Assembly (NCBI GenBank): GCA_913057895.1
Contig: CAJXOH010000011.1
Coordinates: 1 to 45,625, forward strand
Source of the DNA: an uncultured Bacteroidota bacterium
GTDB lineage: Bacteria; Bacteroidota; Rhodothermia; Balneolales; Balneolaceae
Length of the DNA stretch: 45,625 nt
Reading direction: 5' to 3'
The position numbers and the translations under genes are program-made. Each line of letters begins with the position of its first letter. The first letter of the stretch is position 1. Positions 1 through 8,399 of this stretch are shown here, piece by piece. The notes below the pieces were generated by a model that saw nothing but the letters and a program-made list of their open reading frames with translations, had not been told where the DNA came from and made no database searches.

Positions 1-577
1 ATTCGGCTAGCGGGAAATACCCTTTGATGGCATAGCCATGAGCCTCTAGAATAGTACTCTTTTCGGACACTAACCCCACTTCTGGATACTCTTTGGCCCA
101 ATGCTCATCCAACACTTTGGGTCTGTTGGATGTAAACCAACTCAACTCACTCACAGCGAGAGCCCCACCATGCTTCAAAAATGGAGTGAGGTATCCAATC
201 GCTGCCTCAAAGCCCATGTTGTAAAGTGCCCCTTCGCTCCAGATGAGATCAAATTGATTGGTGGAAAACGGTAATGCATCCATAGAGCAAGGATGTGTAT
301 GGATAGTTGCAGAGAGATCTTCATCCCCAGACCTTTTTTCAAGTTCGCTCAAAAACTCAGGAATCAAATCGACTGCATGAATCGTCCCTTTTAATGCCTT
401 AGCTAGAGTCAGTGTTTGGACCCCAGTTCCAGAGCCTATATCGAGTACTTGTACCTCTTTACTCGTATCAAGCCCCGTCAATCCAAGCGCCATGAGGGTT
501 TCAATCTCACTACCCGGACCTTGTCTTTTTAGTGGTAAAAATACCTCTATCAGTCGCTGTAATTCCTCTTGTTCCAT
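1..577 (-). CDS. Class I SAM-dependent methyltransferase (C-terminus outside window)
   Basis: Hand translation from the ATG at 577 gives about 192 residues before the window edge. Residues 44-54 read VLDIGSGTGVQ, the glycine-rich motif I that binds S-adenosylmethionine in class I methyltransferases. It is followed by an acidic residue at the end of strand beta-2 (HAVDLIPEF) and a motif IV-like stretch (FDLIWSEGALY). This is the UbiE/Coq5-like small-molecule methyltransferase fold, but the substrate cannot be told from sequence. The start codon abuts the stop codon of the esterase gene upstream on the same strand (578-580), so the two are probably cotranscribed. The 3' end is cut off by the window. 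Confidence 0.8.
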   Translation of the reverse strand, partial: MEQEELQRLIEVFLPLKRQGPGSEIETLMALGLTGLDTSKEVQVLDIGSGTGVQTLTLAKALKGTIHAVDLIPEFLSELEKRSGDEDLSATIHTHPCSMDALPFSTNQFDLIWSEGALYNMGFEAAIGYLTPFLKHGGALAVSELSWFTSNRPKVLDEHWAKEYPEVGLVSEKSTILEAHGYAIKGYFPLAE

Positions 578-1531
578 TTACCACCCTCTGAAGGACTGCC
601 CTGCCACACGAATCGCTTTTGGCAACGCTTCACGCCAATAGTCTTGGGTGTGTGCGCCATCATTGATTCGAAGCTCAACATTGAACCCACGATCCCTCAT
701 GATGTCAAATACTTCAAGATTGTCGGGCAATAACCAATCATCATCTCCACAATCAATATAGAGCACTGGTAGCATGGGGATTTGGTCCTCTGGGAAGGTT
801 CTCGAAAGGGTCTGGATGGTGTTTTGGTCAAAATTCTGATGAACTCCGTTTTGCATAGGCCCCCAAATCCCTTCAAACCGCTCATTTACGTCGTCAATGT
901 TGTACCAAGATGGGTACTCGGTATTTGGGCTGACAAACCCACCACTCATCGAATATGCGCTCGAAAACATCTGTGGGTATTTCAGCGCATAATACATGGC
1001 CCCATACCCACCCATGGAAAGCCCTGAAATAGACCGGTATTGACCATCTGGATAAAGGGGCTCTTGCTGGGCCATCGTCCGGTACGTTTGCTCTACTTCA
1101 GGGATAAACTCCTCCACGAAAAAATCTTCATAATCCAAAGAGCCATCATATTGATTCTGATAAAAGATGTCGACAAATCCATCCGGCATTACAATAATCA
1201 TTTCTGGGATAGACGGGTCTTTAAATACCTCATCTGCAAGTCCCTGAACATCCCCGAAATAGACCCAATCCAAGTAATTTCCCCATGCACCATGCAGAAG
1301 ATAAAGCACTGGATATGGGCGTTCACTGGTGTGGTAACTAGGGGGTAAGTATACGCTGTAGGGAACCTCTTGCCCTAAAATCTCACTCGAAATCGTCAGG
1401 TTGGTATGCGTCGATCCTTGTTGAGCATAGGTCGATGTTGCATGGAAACCCAAGACCGTCCACAGTAGGACCATGAAGCAAAACAGGTTGAGCGTACCAC
1501 TTCGCGTGATTGTTGAGGAAGGAATAGACAT
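578..1531 (-). CDS. Secreted esterase D/feruloyl-esterase-like alpha/beta hydrolase
   Basis: The 317-residue protein starts with a hydrophobic signal peptide (about residues 12-36, ending STYAQ) and is probably exported. The rest matches the putative esterase family (esterase D, PF00756 type). It has the oxyanion strand PVLYLLHGAWGN near 74-85, the nucleophile elbow GLSMGGYGAM with Ser172, acidic residues in CGDDDWLL near 264-265, and a late His294 in NDGAHTQDYW. These form a plausible Ser-Asp-His triad. The family hydrolyses acyl esters such as feruloyl or S-formylglutathione substrates; the true substrate is unknown. It lies directly upstream of the methyltransferase with no gap and is divergent from the aldo/keto reductase across 94 bp. 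Confidence 0.85.
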   Translation of the reverse strand: MSIPSSTITRSGTLNLFCFMVLLWTVLGFHATSTYAQQGSTHTNLTISSEILGQEVPYSVYLPPSYHTSERPYPVLYLLHGAWGNYLDWVYFGDVQGLADEVFKDPSIPEMIIVMPDGFVDIFYQNQYDGSLDYEDFFVEEFIPEVEQTYRTMAQQEPLYPDGQYRSISGLSMGGYGAMYYALKYPQMFSSAYSMSGGFVSPNTEYPSWYNIDDVNERFEGIWGPMQNGVHQNFDQNTIQTLSRTFPEDQIPMLPVLYIDCGDDDWLLPDNLEVFDIMRDRGFNVELRINDGAHTQDYWREALPKAIRVAGQSFRGW

Positions 1532-1625
1532 GTGACTGAATGTTTTTGGTTGTCTTTATGGTGAACTTTCTATGAAAGGATAACCCTACTATACTACCTG
1601 AGTCAATTTACATTAAATTATATCT

Positions 1626-2492
1626 ATGACATCACTTTCTAGAGTTATTTCAGGAACAATGACGTGGGGATCTTGGGGAAAAGGATTTACCACTGCACAA
1701 ATGCAATCGCTCATAGAGACAGTCTATGGTCTTGGGATTACAACCTTTGATCATGCCGATATCTATGGGGGATATACCACAGAGGCTGAGTTTGGAGAAG
1801 CTTTTGCGAGTGCAGCTGTTGCTCGTGAATCGGTACAGTTCGTGACCAAGTGTGGCATTCAGTATCCCTGCGAAGAACGCCCCCTTTCGGTGAAGCATTA
1901 TGACACATCGGCTAATCATATCCGTCAGAGCGTTGAGGCCTCGTTGCGGCACCTCCAAACCGAGTACGTGGATGTACTTTTGATTCACCGTCCAAGTCCA
2001 TTAATGGATCCTCATGAAATCGGCGATACGGTTGCAGCTCTCAAGGATGAAGGTAAAATCCATGGATTTGGGGTTTCCAATTTTACCCCTTCACAAATGG
2101 CACGTCTCCAATCGTGTGTCGAGGTTGATTGGAATCAAATCGAGTGTAGTCTTACACATGAGGTCCCAATGAATGATGGTACACTTGATTATATGGCTGT
2201 TCACGATATTGGGGCTATGGCATGGGCTCCTTTAGGAAGTGTGTTTAAAGAACAAGGAGAACGACAAACACGTATTCTTTCCGCATTAAAACCTCTTTGC
2301 GAACAGTATCAAGCCTCAGAAGATCAATTGCTTTTGGCTTGGTTACTCAAGCATCCTTCAGGCATTCATCCTGTTGTTGGGACAACGTCCCCTGATCGAC
2401 TTGAGCTAGCGATGAATGCGGTGAATATAAAGTTATCGCTCACAGACTGGTTTATCATGCTAGAGGCTGCCAAAGGCGACCGAGTTGCATGA
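1626..2492 (+). CDS. Aldo/keto reductase, YdhF-like
   Basis: This 288-residue protein has the aldo/keto reductase TIM-barrel signature. The catalytic tetrad is visible: Asp42 and Tyr47 in FDHADIYGGY, Lys75 in VTKCG, and His121 in LLIHRPSPLMDP. The C-terminal half holds the NADPH-binding elements (WAPLGS, then HPVVGTTSPDRL). Overall it resembles E. coli YdhF and related NADPH-dependent oxidoreductases acting on carbonyl compounds; the physiological substrate is unknown. The ATG at 1626 begins the conserved N-terminal strand. It is followed 71 bp later by the AMP nucleosidase gene on the same strand, so cotranscription is possible but not certain. Confidence 0.85.
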   Translation: MTSLSRVISGTMTWGSWGKGFTTAQMQSLIETVYGLGITTFDHADIYGGYTTEAEFGEAFASAAVARESVQFVTKCGIQYPCEERPLSVKHYDTSANHIRQSVEASLRHLQTEYVDVLLIHRPSPLMDPHEIGDTVAALKDEGKIHGFGVSNFTPSQMARLQSCVEVDWNQIECSLTHEVPMNDGTLDYMAVHDIGAMAWAPLGSVFKEQGERQTRILSALKPLCEQYQASEDQLLLAWLLKHPSGIHPVVGTTSPDRLELAMNAVNIKLSLTDWFIMLEAAKGDRVA

Positions 2493-2563
2493 GTTGAATA
2501 TGCGAACCATAGAGATCCAGTATTGTAAGCTGTTGCTGTGTTCTAATCATCGTATCTTATCTC

Positions 2564-3334
2564 ATGAAAACAAAACAACAAATCGTTCAGGATTGGCTCA
2601 CTCGTTACACAGGTGTTCCATTAGAAGACTTTGGCCAATATATCCTGTTGACCAATTTCCAACATTATGTGAACCTTTTTGCAGATCTCACAGGTGTTGA
2701 GATACAAGGGCTGGACAAACCTATGTCCTCAGCCACTGCTGACAACATTACCATCATAAATTTTGGTATCGGGAGTCCAAATACCGCTCTCATTATGGAT
2801 TTACTTTCGGCTATAAAACCGGAAGCAGTCCTATTTCTTGGCAAATGTGGGGGACTCAAAAAGCGCAATAAAATTGGCGACTTTATTTTGCCTATTGGTG
2901 CCATCCGTGGAGATGGTACATCAGATGATTATTTCCCTAAGGAGGTCCCCGCAATGCCCTCCTTTGCGTTACAGCGAGCAATATCATCAACCATCAAAGA
3001 TAAAAGTCTCAACTACTGGACGGGGACTGTCTACACCACAAACCGTAGGGTTTGGGAGCATGATGAAGCGTTCAAAACCTACTTGGCTAGTTTACGAGCC
3101 TATGCGATTGATATGGAGACCGCAACTCTTTTCATAGTAGGCTTTCATAATAAAATCCCAACTGGCGCGCTACTCTTGGTAACAGATCAACCCATGATTC
3201 CAGAGGGGGTCAAAACTCAGGCCAAAGACAAGGAAAATTCAAGATTGTTTGACAAGCGACATGTTGAAGTTGGGATAGACTCTCTTCAGCAATTGATCAA
3301 TCGTGGTGATACAATTCGTCACTTAAAGTTTTGA
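2564..3334 (+). CDS. AMP nucleosidase
   Basis: The 256-residue protein belongs to the purine nucleoside phosphorylase/nucleosidase fold and most resembles the short AMP nucleosidases common in Bacteroidota, which split AMP into adenine and ribose 5-phosphate. Supporting motifs are the phosphate/ribose segment NFGIGSPNTALI, the central LGKCGGLKKRNKIGD, and AIDMETATLF, in which the Met-Glu pair contacts ribose in this family. It lacks the long N-terminal regulatory domain of E. coli Amn, as the short type does. It converges on the small HTH gene and overlaps its 3' end by 12 bp. A role in purine salvage or AMP level control is inferred from the family. Confidence 0.85.
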   Translation: MKTKQQIVQDWLTRYTGVPLEDFGQYILLTNFQHYVNLFADLTGVEIQGLDKPMSSATADNITIINFGIGSPNTALIMDLLSAIKPEAVLFLGKCGGLKKRNKIGDFILPIGAIRGDGTSDDYFPKEVPAMPSFALQRAISSTIKDKSLNYWTGTVYTTNRRVWEHDEAFKTYLASLRAYAIDMETATLFIVGFHNKIPTGALLLVTDQPMIPEGVKTQAKDKENSRLFDKRHVEVGIDSLQQLINRGDTIRHLKF

Positions 3335-3544
3335 GGGGAGTTGAAAAAGCTCCTCTACTGTACAGTTTAGCGTCTTAGATATTTTTAGTGCTAGCACAGT
3401 AGAGGGTACATATACACCATTTTCAATGGCGTTGATACTTTTTCTTGATACTTCTGCCTTAATCGAAAGCTCCTCTTGAGTAAACCCTGCTGATTTTCTT
3501 CGTTCTTCTAGATTATTCAAGAGTTTTTGGTGGTTTTTACCCAT
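3323..3544 (-). CDS. Small XRE-family helix-turn-helix regulator
   Basis: This 73-residue protein is essentially a single Cro/C1-type helix-turn-helix domain: the recognition region reads FTQEELSIKAEVSRKSINAIENG, here split by helices, followed by PSTVLALKISKTLNCTVEELF. It resembles the very short YozG-like repressors that are encoded beside a small membrane protein. It overlaps the upstream membrane-protein gene by 8 bp, so the two are translationally coupled. I infer that it represses its own operon by binding the palindrome upstream of that gene (3965-4015). No effector domain is present. Confidence 0.85.
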   Translation of the reverse strand: MGKNHQKLLNNLEERRKSAGFTQEELSIKAEVSRKSINAIENGVYVPSTVLALKISKTLNCTVEELFQLPSKL

Positions 3545-3941
3545 GCTTCCCTTTTTCGAACTGATTCACTGCGTCCGTCAATTCTTTCTCTGTATTAGGA
3601 TAAAGATACCCTGCTAACAACGTTCCGAGACCGATAAGTCCCACTAAGATTCCTACTCCTTTTAAAATATTCCCGAGAAAAAAGAAGCCAAATAGAAATA
3701 ACCCTGCACCGACAAATAGTGTGATGAGTCCACCTCTTCGATAATCAAGAGGTTCTTTTTTTCTCTCGTCAAAAATGTGAAGTAGCTCTTCAACCTTCGA
3801 CGGATCATCCAAGTTTTTAGCAATCTCTACAACTGCCTGTCTCTTCCCTTTAGAGTCGTAATACATCCATATAAAAACAGCAATAGGAATAATGATTCCT
3901 GTAAGGATCCCAAGTACTGGGATTATCAACTGAGCATTCAT
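3537..3941 (-). CDS. Small integral membrane protein paired with HTH regulator
   Basis: The 134-residue protein has an N-terminal membrane segment (about residues 5-27), a charged cytoplasmic stretch (residues 30-70, including DERKKEPLDYRRG), and two further hydrophobic segments (about 70-90 and 92-113) rich in glycine, then a charged tail. The layout resembles DUF6249-type membrane proteins of Bacteroidota; this is a remembered resemblance, not a search result. The ATG at 3941 precedes the first membrane segment directly. It is the first gene of a two-gene operon with the HTH regulator. Function is unknown; it may sense or respond to envelope conditions and signal through its regulator, but no sequence motif shows that. 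Confidence 0.7.
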   Translation of the reverse strand: MNAQLIIPVLGILTGIIIPIAVFIWMYYDSKGKRQAVVEIAKNLDDPSKVEELLHIFDERKKEPLDYRRGGLITLFVGAGLFLFGFFFLGNILKGVGILVGLIGLGTLLAGYLYPNTEKELTDAVNQFEKGKHG

Positions 3942-3964
3942 AATGGGTTTATAGTTCGTGAATT

Positions 3965-4015
3965 AAAATGTAACGTAAACGTAACATTTTGTTTAATGAG
4001 AAGCAAACGTTACAT
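3965..4015. promoter_or_regulatory. Palindromic operator candidate for the HTH/membrane operon
   Basis: Positions 3965-3990 form a 26-bp inverted repeat in which 11 of 13 symmetric pairs match (arms begin AAAATGT and end ACATTTT). The half-site ATGTAACG at 3968-3975 recurs in inverted orientation as CGTTACAT at 4008-4015. The cluster sits 24-74 bp upstream of the minus-strand start codon at 3941, where a promoter would lie. The likely ligand is the XRE-type regulator encoded by the second gene of the operon. Confidence 0.55.
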
Positions 4016-4097
4016 ATCGATGGGTATTGATTCACATACCCAGTGATGGTGTCAGCTGCTATTGTCACAAGATCAAAGGGAGAATGACGCCTCTTGA

Positions 4098-4134
4098 AAC
4101 AAAAAACCGCTGCACGACTGACGTACAACGGTTT
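4098..4134 (-). terminator. Intrinsic terminator after tRNA-Asn
   Basis: Read on the minus strand, 4134-4104 folds into a 13-bp stem (two G-U pairs) closed by a 5-nt loop, with AAACCG at the base pairing CGGTTT, followed at once by a run of U (poly-A at 4101-4106 on the plus strand). It lies about 12 bp downstream of the tRNA gene and fits a Rho-independent terminator for the tRNA and the genes upstream of it. Confidence 0.85.
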
Positions 4135-4145
4135 CATTTTTTGCG

Positions 4146-4217
4146 CTCCCCGGGCTGGATTCGAACCAGCGACCAATCGGTTAACAGCCGATTGCTCTAC
4201 CACTGAGCTACCGAGGA
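4146..4217 (-). tRNA. tRNA-Asn (anticodon GTT)
   Basis: The minus strand gives a 72-nt cloverleaf. The acceptor stem TCCTCGG pairs with CCGGGGA, with one G-U pair and G as discriminator. The D-loop contains AGCTCAGTGGTAGAGC, the anticodon loop CTGTTAA gives anticodon GTT (Asn), and the T-arm is GCTGGTTCGAATCCAGC. The 3' CCA is not encoded. The gene follows truA by 48 bp on the same strand and is followed by a strong terminator, so it may be partly read from the ccm-truA operon as well as its own promoter. Confidence 0.97.
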
Positions 4218-4265
4218 ATTTCAATAAGAACGTCAAATATACGCGCTTTGCGGGACACGTGTCAA

Positions 4266-5069
4266 CTATGAATCTTTTCGATGGGGATTCTTTATTGCAA
4301 TGTATTTGACGTGGGTTAACACGAGGCCTTTTGCCTCTGCAGTCGTAGCATTTTTCTGGATTGACGAGCGTTCCTTTGCAGTCGCTTTGGAGGGGTCCAA
4401 GAAACACTCAAAAAGTCTATCTCCCTCCTCCATTGAAGCAAAATCTATCATCGTACCCACCAATCGGCGTACCATATGGCGTAAAAAACGGTTGGCTTCT
4501 ACACGAAACACTAAATCAGGGTTCGACCAGATCCATTCCGCCTTGACTATAGCACATCGAGTCCCAGTATCCTCATCCATTTTTGCGAACTTAGCAAAAT
4601 CGTCTACGCCTTGAATCGCTACCGCCATATTTTTCAAGCGATCGATAGAATCGTCATCAAGCCATGGGGCAAACATGGCAAATCGTTGTTTCAGTACGTG
4701 TGGCTGCGTTGTAATATGGTACTCATAGGTACGAGTCGTCGCGTCGAATCGAGCATGGGTATCTGGGTCGACTTCCTGCACCGAAACAACTCGGATATCG
4801 TCGGGCAACATCTGATTGGCTGAATACATGAGCTGACCTAGGTTGGTGCCTCGCTCTATTGCACAATGAGCCGTTTGCCCTAGTGCATGAACACCCGCAT
4901 CGGTTCGGCCTTGACCAATCATTTCTACTTTTCGTTGTGTAATGATGCTTAGAACTTCTTCTAGGGTCCCTTCAATAGTTTTTACCCCTTTTTGGACGGG
5001 TTGGCGTTGCCATCCATTATACTCTGTCCCGTCATACTGTATCGTCCAAAGTGTGTTCAAATCATGCAA
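4266..5069 (-). CDS. truA: tRNA pseudouridine(38-40) synthase TruA
   Basis: The 267-residue protein isomerises uridine to pseudouridine at positions 38-40 in the anticodon arm of tRNAs. The catalytic aspartate is Asp57 in the invariant motif GQGRTDAGVHA. Other family blocks are IQYDGTEYNGWQRQP near the N-terminus, RFDATTRTYEYHI, and NRFLRHMVRRLVG. No ATG is available at the proper place: the frame opens with TTG at 5067-5069, immediately after the stop of the upstream gene, with a second TTG at 5058-5060 as the alternative. Translation is therefore probably coupled to the upstream gene. A tRNA-Asn gene follows. Confidence 0.95.
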   Translation of the reverse strand: MHDLNTLWTIQYDGTEYNGWQRQPVQKGVKTIEGTLEEVLSIITQRKVEMIGQGRTDAGVHALGQTAHCAIERGTNLGQLMYSANQMLPDDIRVVSVQEVDPDTHARFDATTRTYEYHITTQPHVLKQRFAMFAPWLDDDSIDRLKNMAVAIQGVDDFAKFAKMDEDTGTRCAIVKAEWIWSNPDLVFRVEANRFLRHMVRRLVGTMIDFASMEEGDRLFECFLDPSKATAKERSSIQKNATTAEAKGLVLTHVKYIAIKNPHRKDS

Positions 5070-5774
5070 TCAAAAACGGATGGTTGCTGTGAAGGTCCCA
5101 CCTTCTTGAAAGGCACCCTGCATGTAGACAGGAGCAACTGAGAGCGTCACAGACCCTTCCTGCTCACGAGCTAGGCGTGCTGCAGAGATGGCACTTACCA
5201 CTCGATTGGCAACCATTAGACTAATGGCGATAGGCATCGCTCGACCTGCTTGATCGGCTTGCTCGCGAAGTTCTTGATACTCGACTCGGCGTTGACTCGA
5301 TTCCCATGCCCAATGGTTTTCGGGTGTATCAAGGATTAATCGATTCCAATTACGGAGTCGCAGCATCGTTTCGTTGTATTCTTCAAAGGAGTCATAATCA
5401 CTCACTGCCAATTGCAACGATCGTGATTTATCCGTCAATGAGATTCCAGCATAGGTCTGAGCCAGTGCAAATCCATCATCCAAAAGTCGTGCTTCGCGCT
5501 GTTCGCCAATCACAATGGCTAACGCTAGGCCGATATCGGTGATCATATGGGCCCTGCCACGCGTTATATGTGCATCACCGATTGATAAGTGACCCCATCC
5601 AGGAACCACTAGAGAGCGTAAAAAGGCCTGTTGCGGCGTTGTATTTTGAGTCGTTTGGAGAGCCTTGAAATTTTGAGATAGTTCAAGATCTTGCGCTAAC
5701 GTAGGGCTCATCCAAGCACCCCACACGAGGGTGGTTAGTACGGTCAACCCTATCCCTAGCCGCTTCTGTTTCAT
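5070..5774 (-). CDS. Exported protein, DUF5683-like
   Basis: This 234-residue protein has an N-terminal signal peptide (about residues 1-28, ending TLAQ). The stretch AFLRSLVVPGWGHLSIGD near 50-67, followed by a hydrophobic segment (ITDIGLALAIVIG), resembles DUF5683-type proteins of Bacteroidota, whose function is unknown. A second hydrophobic stretch occurs near 185-203, and the end alternates in a beta-strand pattern and finishes with Phe (GGTFTATIRF), as outer-membrane beta-barrel proteins often do. It abuts ccmF upstream and truA downstream with no spacer. I infer an envelope location only. Confidence 0.65.
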   Translation of the reverse strand: MKQKRLGIGLTVLTTLVWGAWMSPTLAQDLELSQNFKALQTTQNTTPQQAFLRSLVVPGWGHLSIGDAHITRGRAHMITDIGLALAIVIGEQREARLLDDGFALAQTYAGISLTDKSRSLQLAVSDYDSFEEYNETMLRLRNWNRLILDTPENHWAWESSQRRVEYQELREQADQAGRAMPIAISLMVANRVVSAISAARLAREQEGSVTLSVAPVYMQGAFQEGGTFTATIRF

Positions 5775-8399
5775 TCAGGCCACCGCTGGATCCGAAGAGT
5801 TGACGCGATTTCCACCCGACTGTTTCGCTTGACGATCTCTCGCCCAATGTCTAAAAATAGAGATACTAAACCCACCCATTAGTAAGAATGTACCTAACCA
5901 AACCGCGGAGACAAAAGGTTTTTTCTCAACCGTTAGATAGATCCAATCCTCTTCGATAAACTCGTTTAGCCCTGCAACGGTGAGTTCGATAGATTCATCA
6001 TTGGGGACAATCGATGAAAACTGGACATCCAATCCCCACTCCTCAATACGTAACGAAGGTGAGTAGGTAAAGTTTTCACCTTCATCAATAAAGACTGCAA
6101 ACAGTGGGACGACTTCGTAACTCCTTCCCGTTGGCATGTGAGTTACTTGGATATTTGCCCGAATAGCCACTTGCGTATTCTCAGGAACTTCGTCTTGTTG
6201 CGCAGGCTCATACCCCGTAAACGTGAATTGGTAGGGTCCTGCCTGTACAGGATCATTAGGAAGTAATGAAACCACGGACACTGAGTCTGTGGTCGTCATG
6301 GACTGCCCATTTGTATTGGCTGCCTCAGAAGCATCCACCTCTTGCCCACTCACTGCACGTGACATGGCAGCTTCATTCATGGTGGCTTGGGCAGCAATTT
6401 GCTCATTTCTCCGCTCCACGAGCGCTGATCCACCCACAAAAAGATAAATATCACTCATCCATCCCGTTAAAATGTCAGGATCCACAGACCAATCCACACG
6501 ATCTGTCCCTGCGGTACTACTCATAGGATAGACTTCGGGGCGAAGAGTAAAGGCGTCACGACCATCAAGTGGTTGAAAAGTGATTGTATAAATCTGTGTT
6601 CCTGGTCTGGGAGTATCTTTAAGTTCATACCCCTCGTAGGTCACCATGTACTGCTGGTTGACAACTTTGGGTTGATTGCGTTGAAGCTCGAAGCTTTCTA
6701 TTTGAGTTGTGATCGGGAAGCCCTCCTCATCGAACGCCTCACCAGCTGCGACACGGGCATTAAATGACTCCGTGACTGGCGGGACCAAAAATGTGTTGTA
6801 TTTGGAACTGGCCAATACCCCTATTAGCAAGACACCAAAACCAATATGGGTAACGGTCCCCCCAATCAAGGCAGGGTTCCGCATCATGAGCGAACCCATG
6901 ACCCAACCATTGCCAATTACGGTGAACCACCCTACCCAGAAAAATGTGATCGAATACAGGTCATTGACTTGACCCATAATCGCAGATATAGCTGTGATTA
7001 CACTTGTGGCAATCGTAGGAAGCAGTAAGCCTGTTCCCAAACTAACCCATGACTGTCGTTGCCAAAATACCATCTGACCAATCACAGTTAATACACCCAT
7101 CACCAAAGCCAAAGGCCCACTCCAGTCATTGTAAAACTGAATGTCAGGAGGCGTCGGATTATCATAGAATAGACGACCAATAATGGGTGAGCTTGTCCCA
7201 AGGATAATCACGAGACCTAGAACAAGAAGTAAGATAGATCCAGTGAATGTGAGGACCTCTTTACTCAGGAGGCTACTTTCTTTTTTTGGCTTGGGTAGAT
7301 CACGGTACCGCCAGAAATAAAAACCAAATCCCAACACGGTAATGGCAACCATAAAGGCAAGCAACTGATTGTACAAGCCCAAGTCCACAAAGGAATGAAC
7401 CGATGCGTTGGCAAGGACTCCAGAACGTGTCAAAAACGTCTCATAGATAATCAGCACATACGCGAAAATGGCAAAAAAGAGGCTGGCACTATGAGCTCTG
7501 GAGCTCTTTTTTTGGATAATCATCGTGTGAATACCTGCTGTACCAATGAGCCACGGAACCAAGGATGCATTCTCGACCGGATCCCATGCCCAATATCCCC
7601 CAAATGAAAGCGTTTCATAGGCCCAGTACCCACCCAAAAAGATGGCCGTAAGCAAGAATACATTCGCAGAAAGTGTCCATGGTAATGCTGGACGGACCCA
7701 CTCATGATAGGTTCGGGTCCAAAGGGAGGCGATGGCAAACGCAAATGGAGCCGTCATCATGGAAAATCCAACGAATAAGGCTGGTGGATGAATCATCATC
7801 CATGGACTTTTGAGCAAGTCATTTAGTCCTCGTCCATCGGCAGGGACAAAGTCAGGATTGGCTTGCAAAAACGGAGCGCTTGGCATCTCTTCAAGAAGTG
7901 TCCGGAATGGAGAAGCACCTAACATGACTCCATCCCCAAAGGACCAACCCAGAAGCATCGAAATCAGAAACACTTGAGTGAATCCCATAACAGACATTAC
8001 GGGCCAGCGATACGGAGCTCGCGTCCAAGCCATAAGACCAAGACCTAGCACAGAGGACATTAAAATCCACAACAAAAAGGACCCCTCTTGACCTCCATAA
8101 AATGCTGACAGAAGATATTCCATCGGGAGGTCCAACGACGTGTGGTTCCAAACGTAATAATACTGGAATTGATGATTGGCGATCAGAATCAAAAGGACCG
8201 CAGATGCCCCCACGATAGAGGCTAGTTGAAGCCCCCAAAATGATTTGGTGCTAATCGCCCAGACTCTTTTGGATAATGGTGGATGAGAAAGGCTCGCTAA
8301 CGCCGCCACAACGGTTCCAAGCAAAGCAGAGATAAACCCAAGGTTGATCAGTGTTTTGCCGAGAAATCCAAGTTCAGACCAACTCAGAAACTCGTTCAA
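5775..8399 (-). CDS. ccmF: Cytochrome c maturation protein CcmF (heme lyase core)
   Basis: The 874-residue polytopic membrane protein is the System I heme lyase subunit that attaches heme from CcmE to apocytochrome c on the outer side of the inner membrane. The tryptophan-rich WWD motif GGYWAWDPVENASLVPWL lies at about 267-284, and conserved histidines occur in WMMIHPPALF (about 200-209). A large extracytoplasmic region spans about 560-830, before a final membrane helix. It is longer than many CcmF proteins (about 650 residues), mainly because of this region. The start is a TTG at 8399 overlapping the ccmE stop (TTGA); no in-frame ATG lies near. The overlap implies translational coupling. Confidence 0.93.
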   Translation of the reverse strand: MNEFLSWSELGFLGKTLINLGFISALLGTVVAALASLSHPPLSKRVWAISTKSFWGLQLASIVGASAVLLILIANHQFQYYYVWNHTSLDLPMEYLLSAFYGGQEGSFLLWILMSSVLGLGLMAWTRAPYRWPVMSVMGFTQVFLISMLLGWSFGDGVMLGASPFRTLLEEMPSAPFLQANPDFVPADGRGLNDLLKSPWMMIHPPALFVGFSMMTAPFAFAIASLWTRTYHEWVRPALPWTLSANVFLLTAIFLGGYWAYETLSFGGYWAWDPVENASLVPWLIGTAGIHTMIIQKKSSRAHSASLFFAIFAYVLIIYETFLTRSGVLANASVHSFVDLGLYNQLLAFMVAITVLGFGFYFWRYRDLPKPKKESSLLSKEVLTFTGSILLLVLGLVIILGTSSPIIGRLFYDNPTPPDIQFYNDWSGPLALVMGVLTVIGQMVFWQRQSWVSLGTGLLLPTIATSVITAISAIMGQVNDLYSITFFWVGWFTVIGNGWVMGSLMMRNPALIGGTVTHIGFGVLLIGVLASSKYNTFLVPPVTESFNARVAAGEAFDEEGFPITTQIESFELQRNQPKVVNQQYMVTYEGYELKDTPRPGTQIYTITFQPLDGRDAFTLRPEVYPMSSTAGTDRVDWSVDPDILTGWMSDIYLFVGGSALVERRNEQIAAQATMNEAAMSRAVSGQEVDASEAANTNGQSMTTTDSVSVVSLLPNDPVQAGPYQFTFTGYEPAQQDEVPENTQVAIRANIQVTHMPTGRSYEVVPLFAVFIDEGENFTYSPSLRIEEWGLDVQFSSIVPNDESIELTVAGLNEFIEEDWIYLTVEKKPFVSAVWLGTFLLMGGFSISIFRHWARDRQAKQSGGNRVNSSDPAVA

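Noticed and set aside
3949..4407. 152-residue minus-strand frame across the tRNA
   Set aside because: It runs through tRNA-Asn, its terminator and the truA end, so it cannot be a gene.
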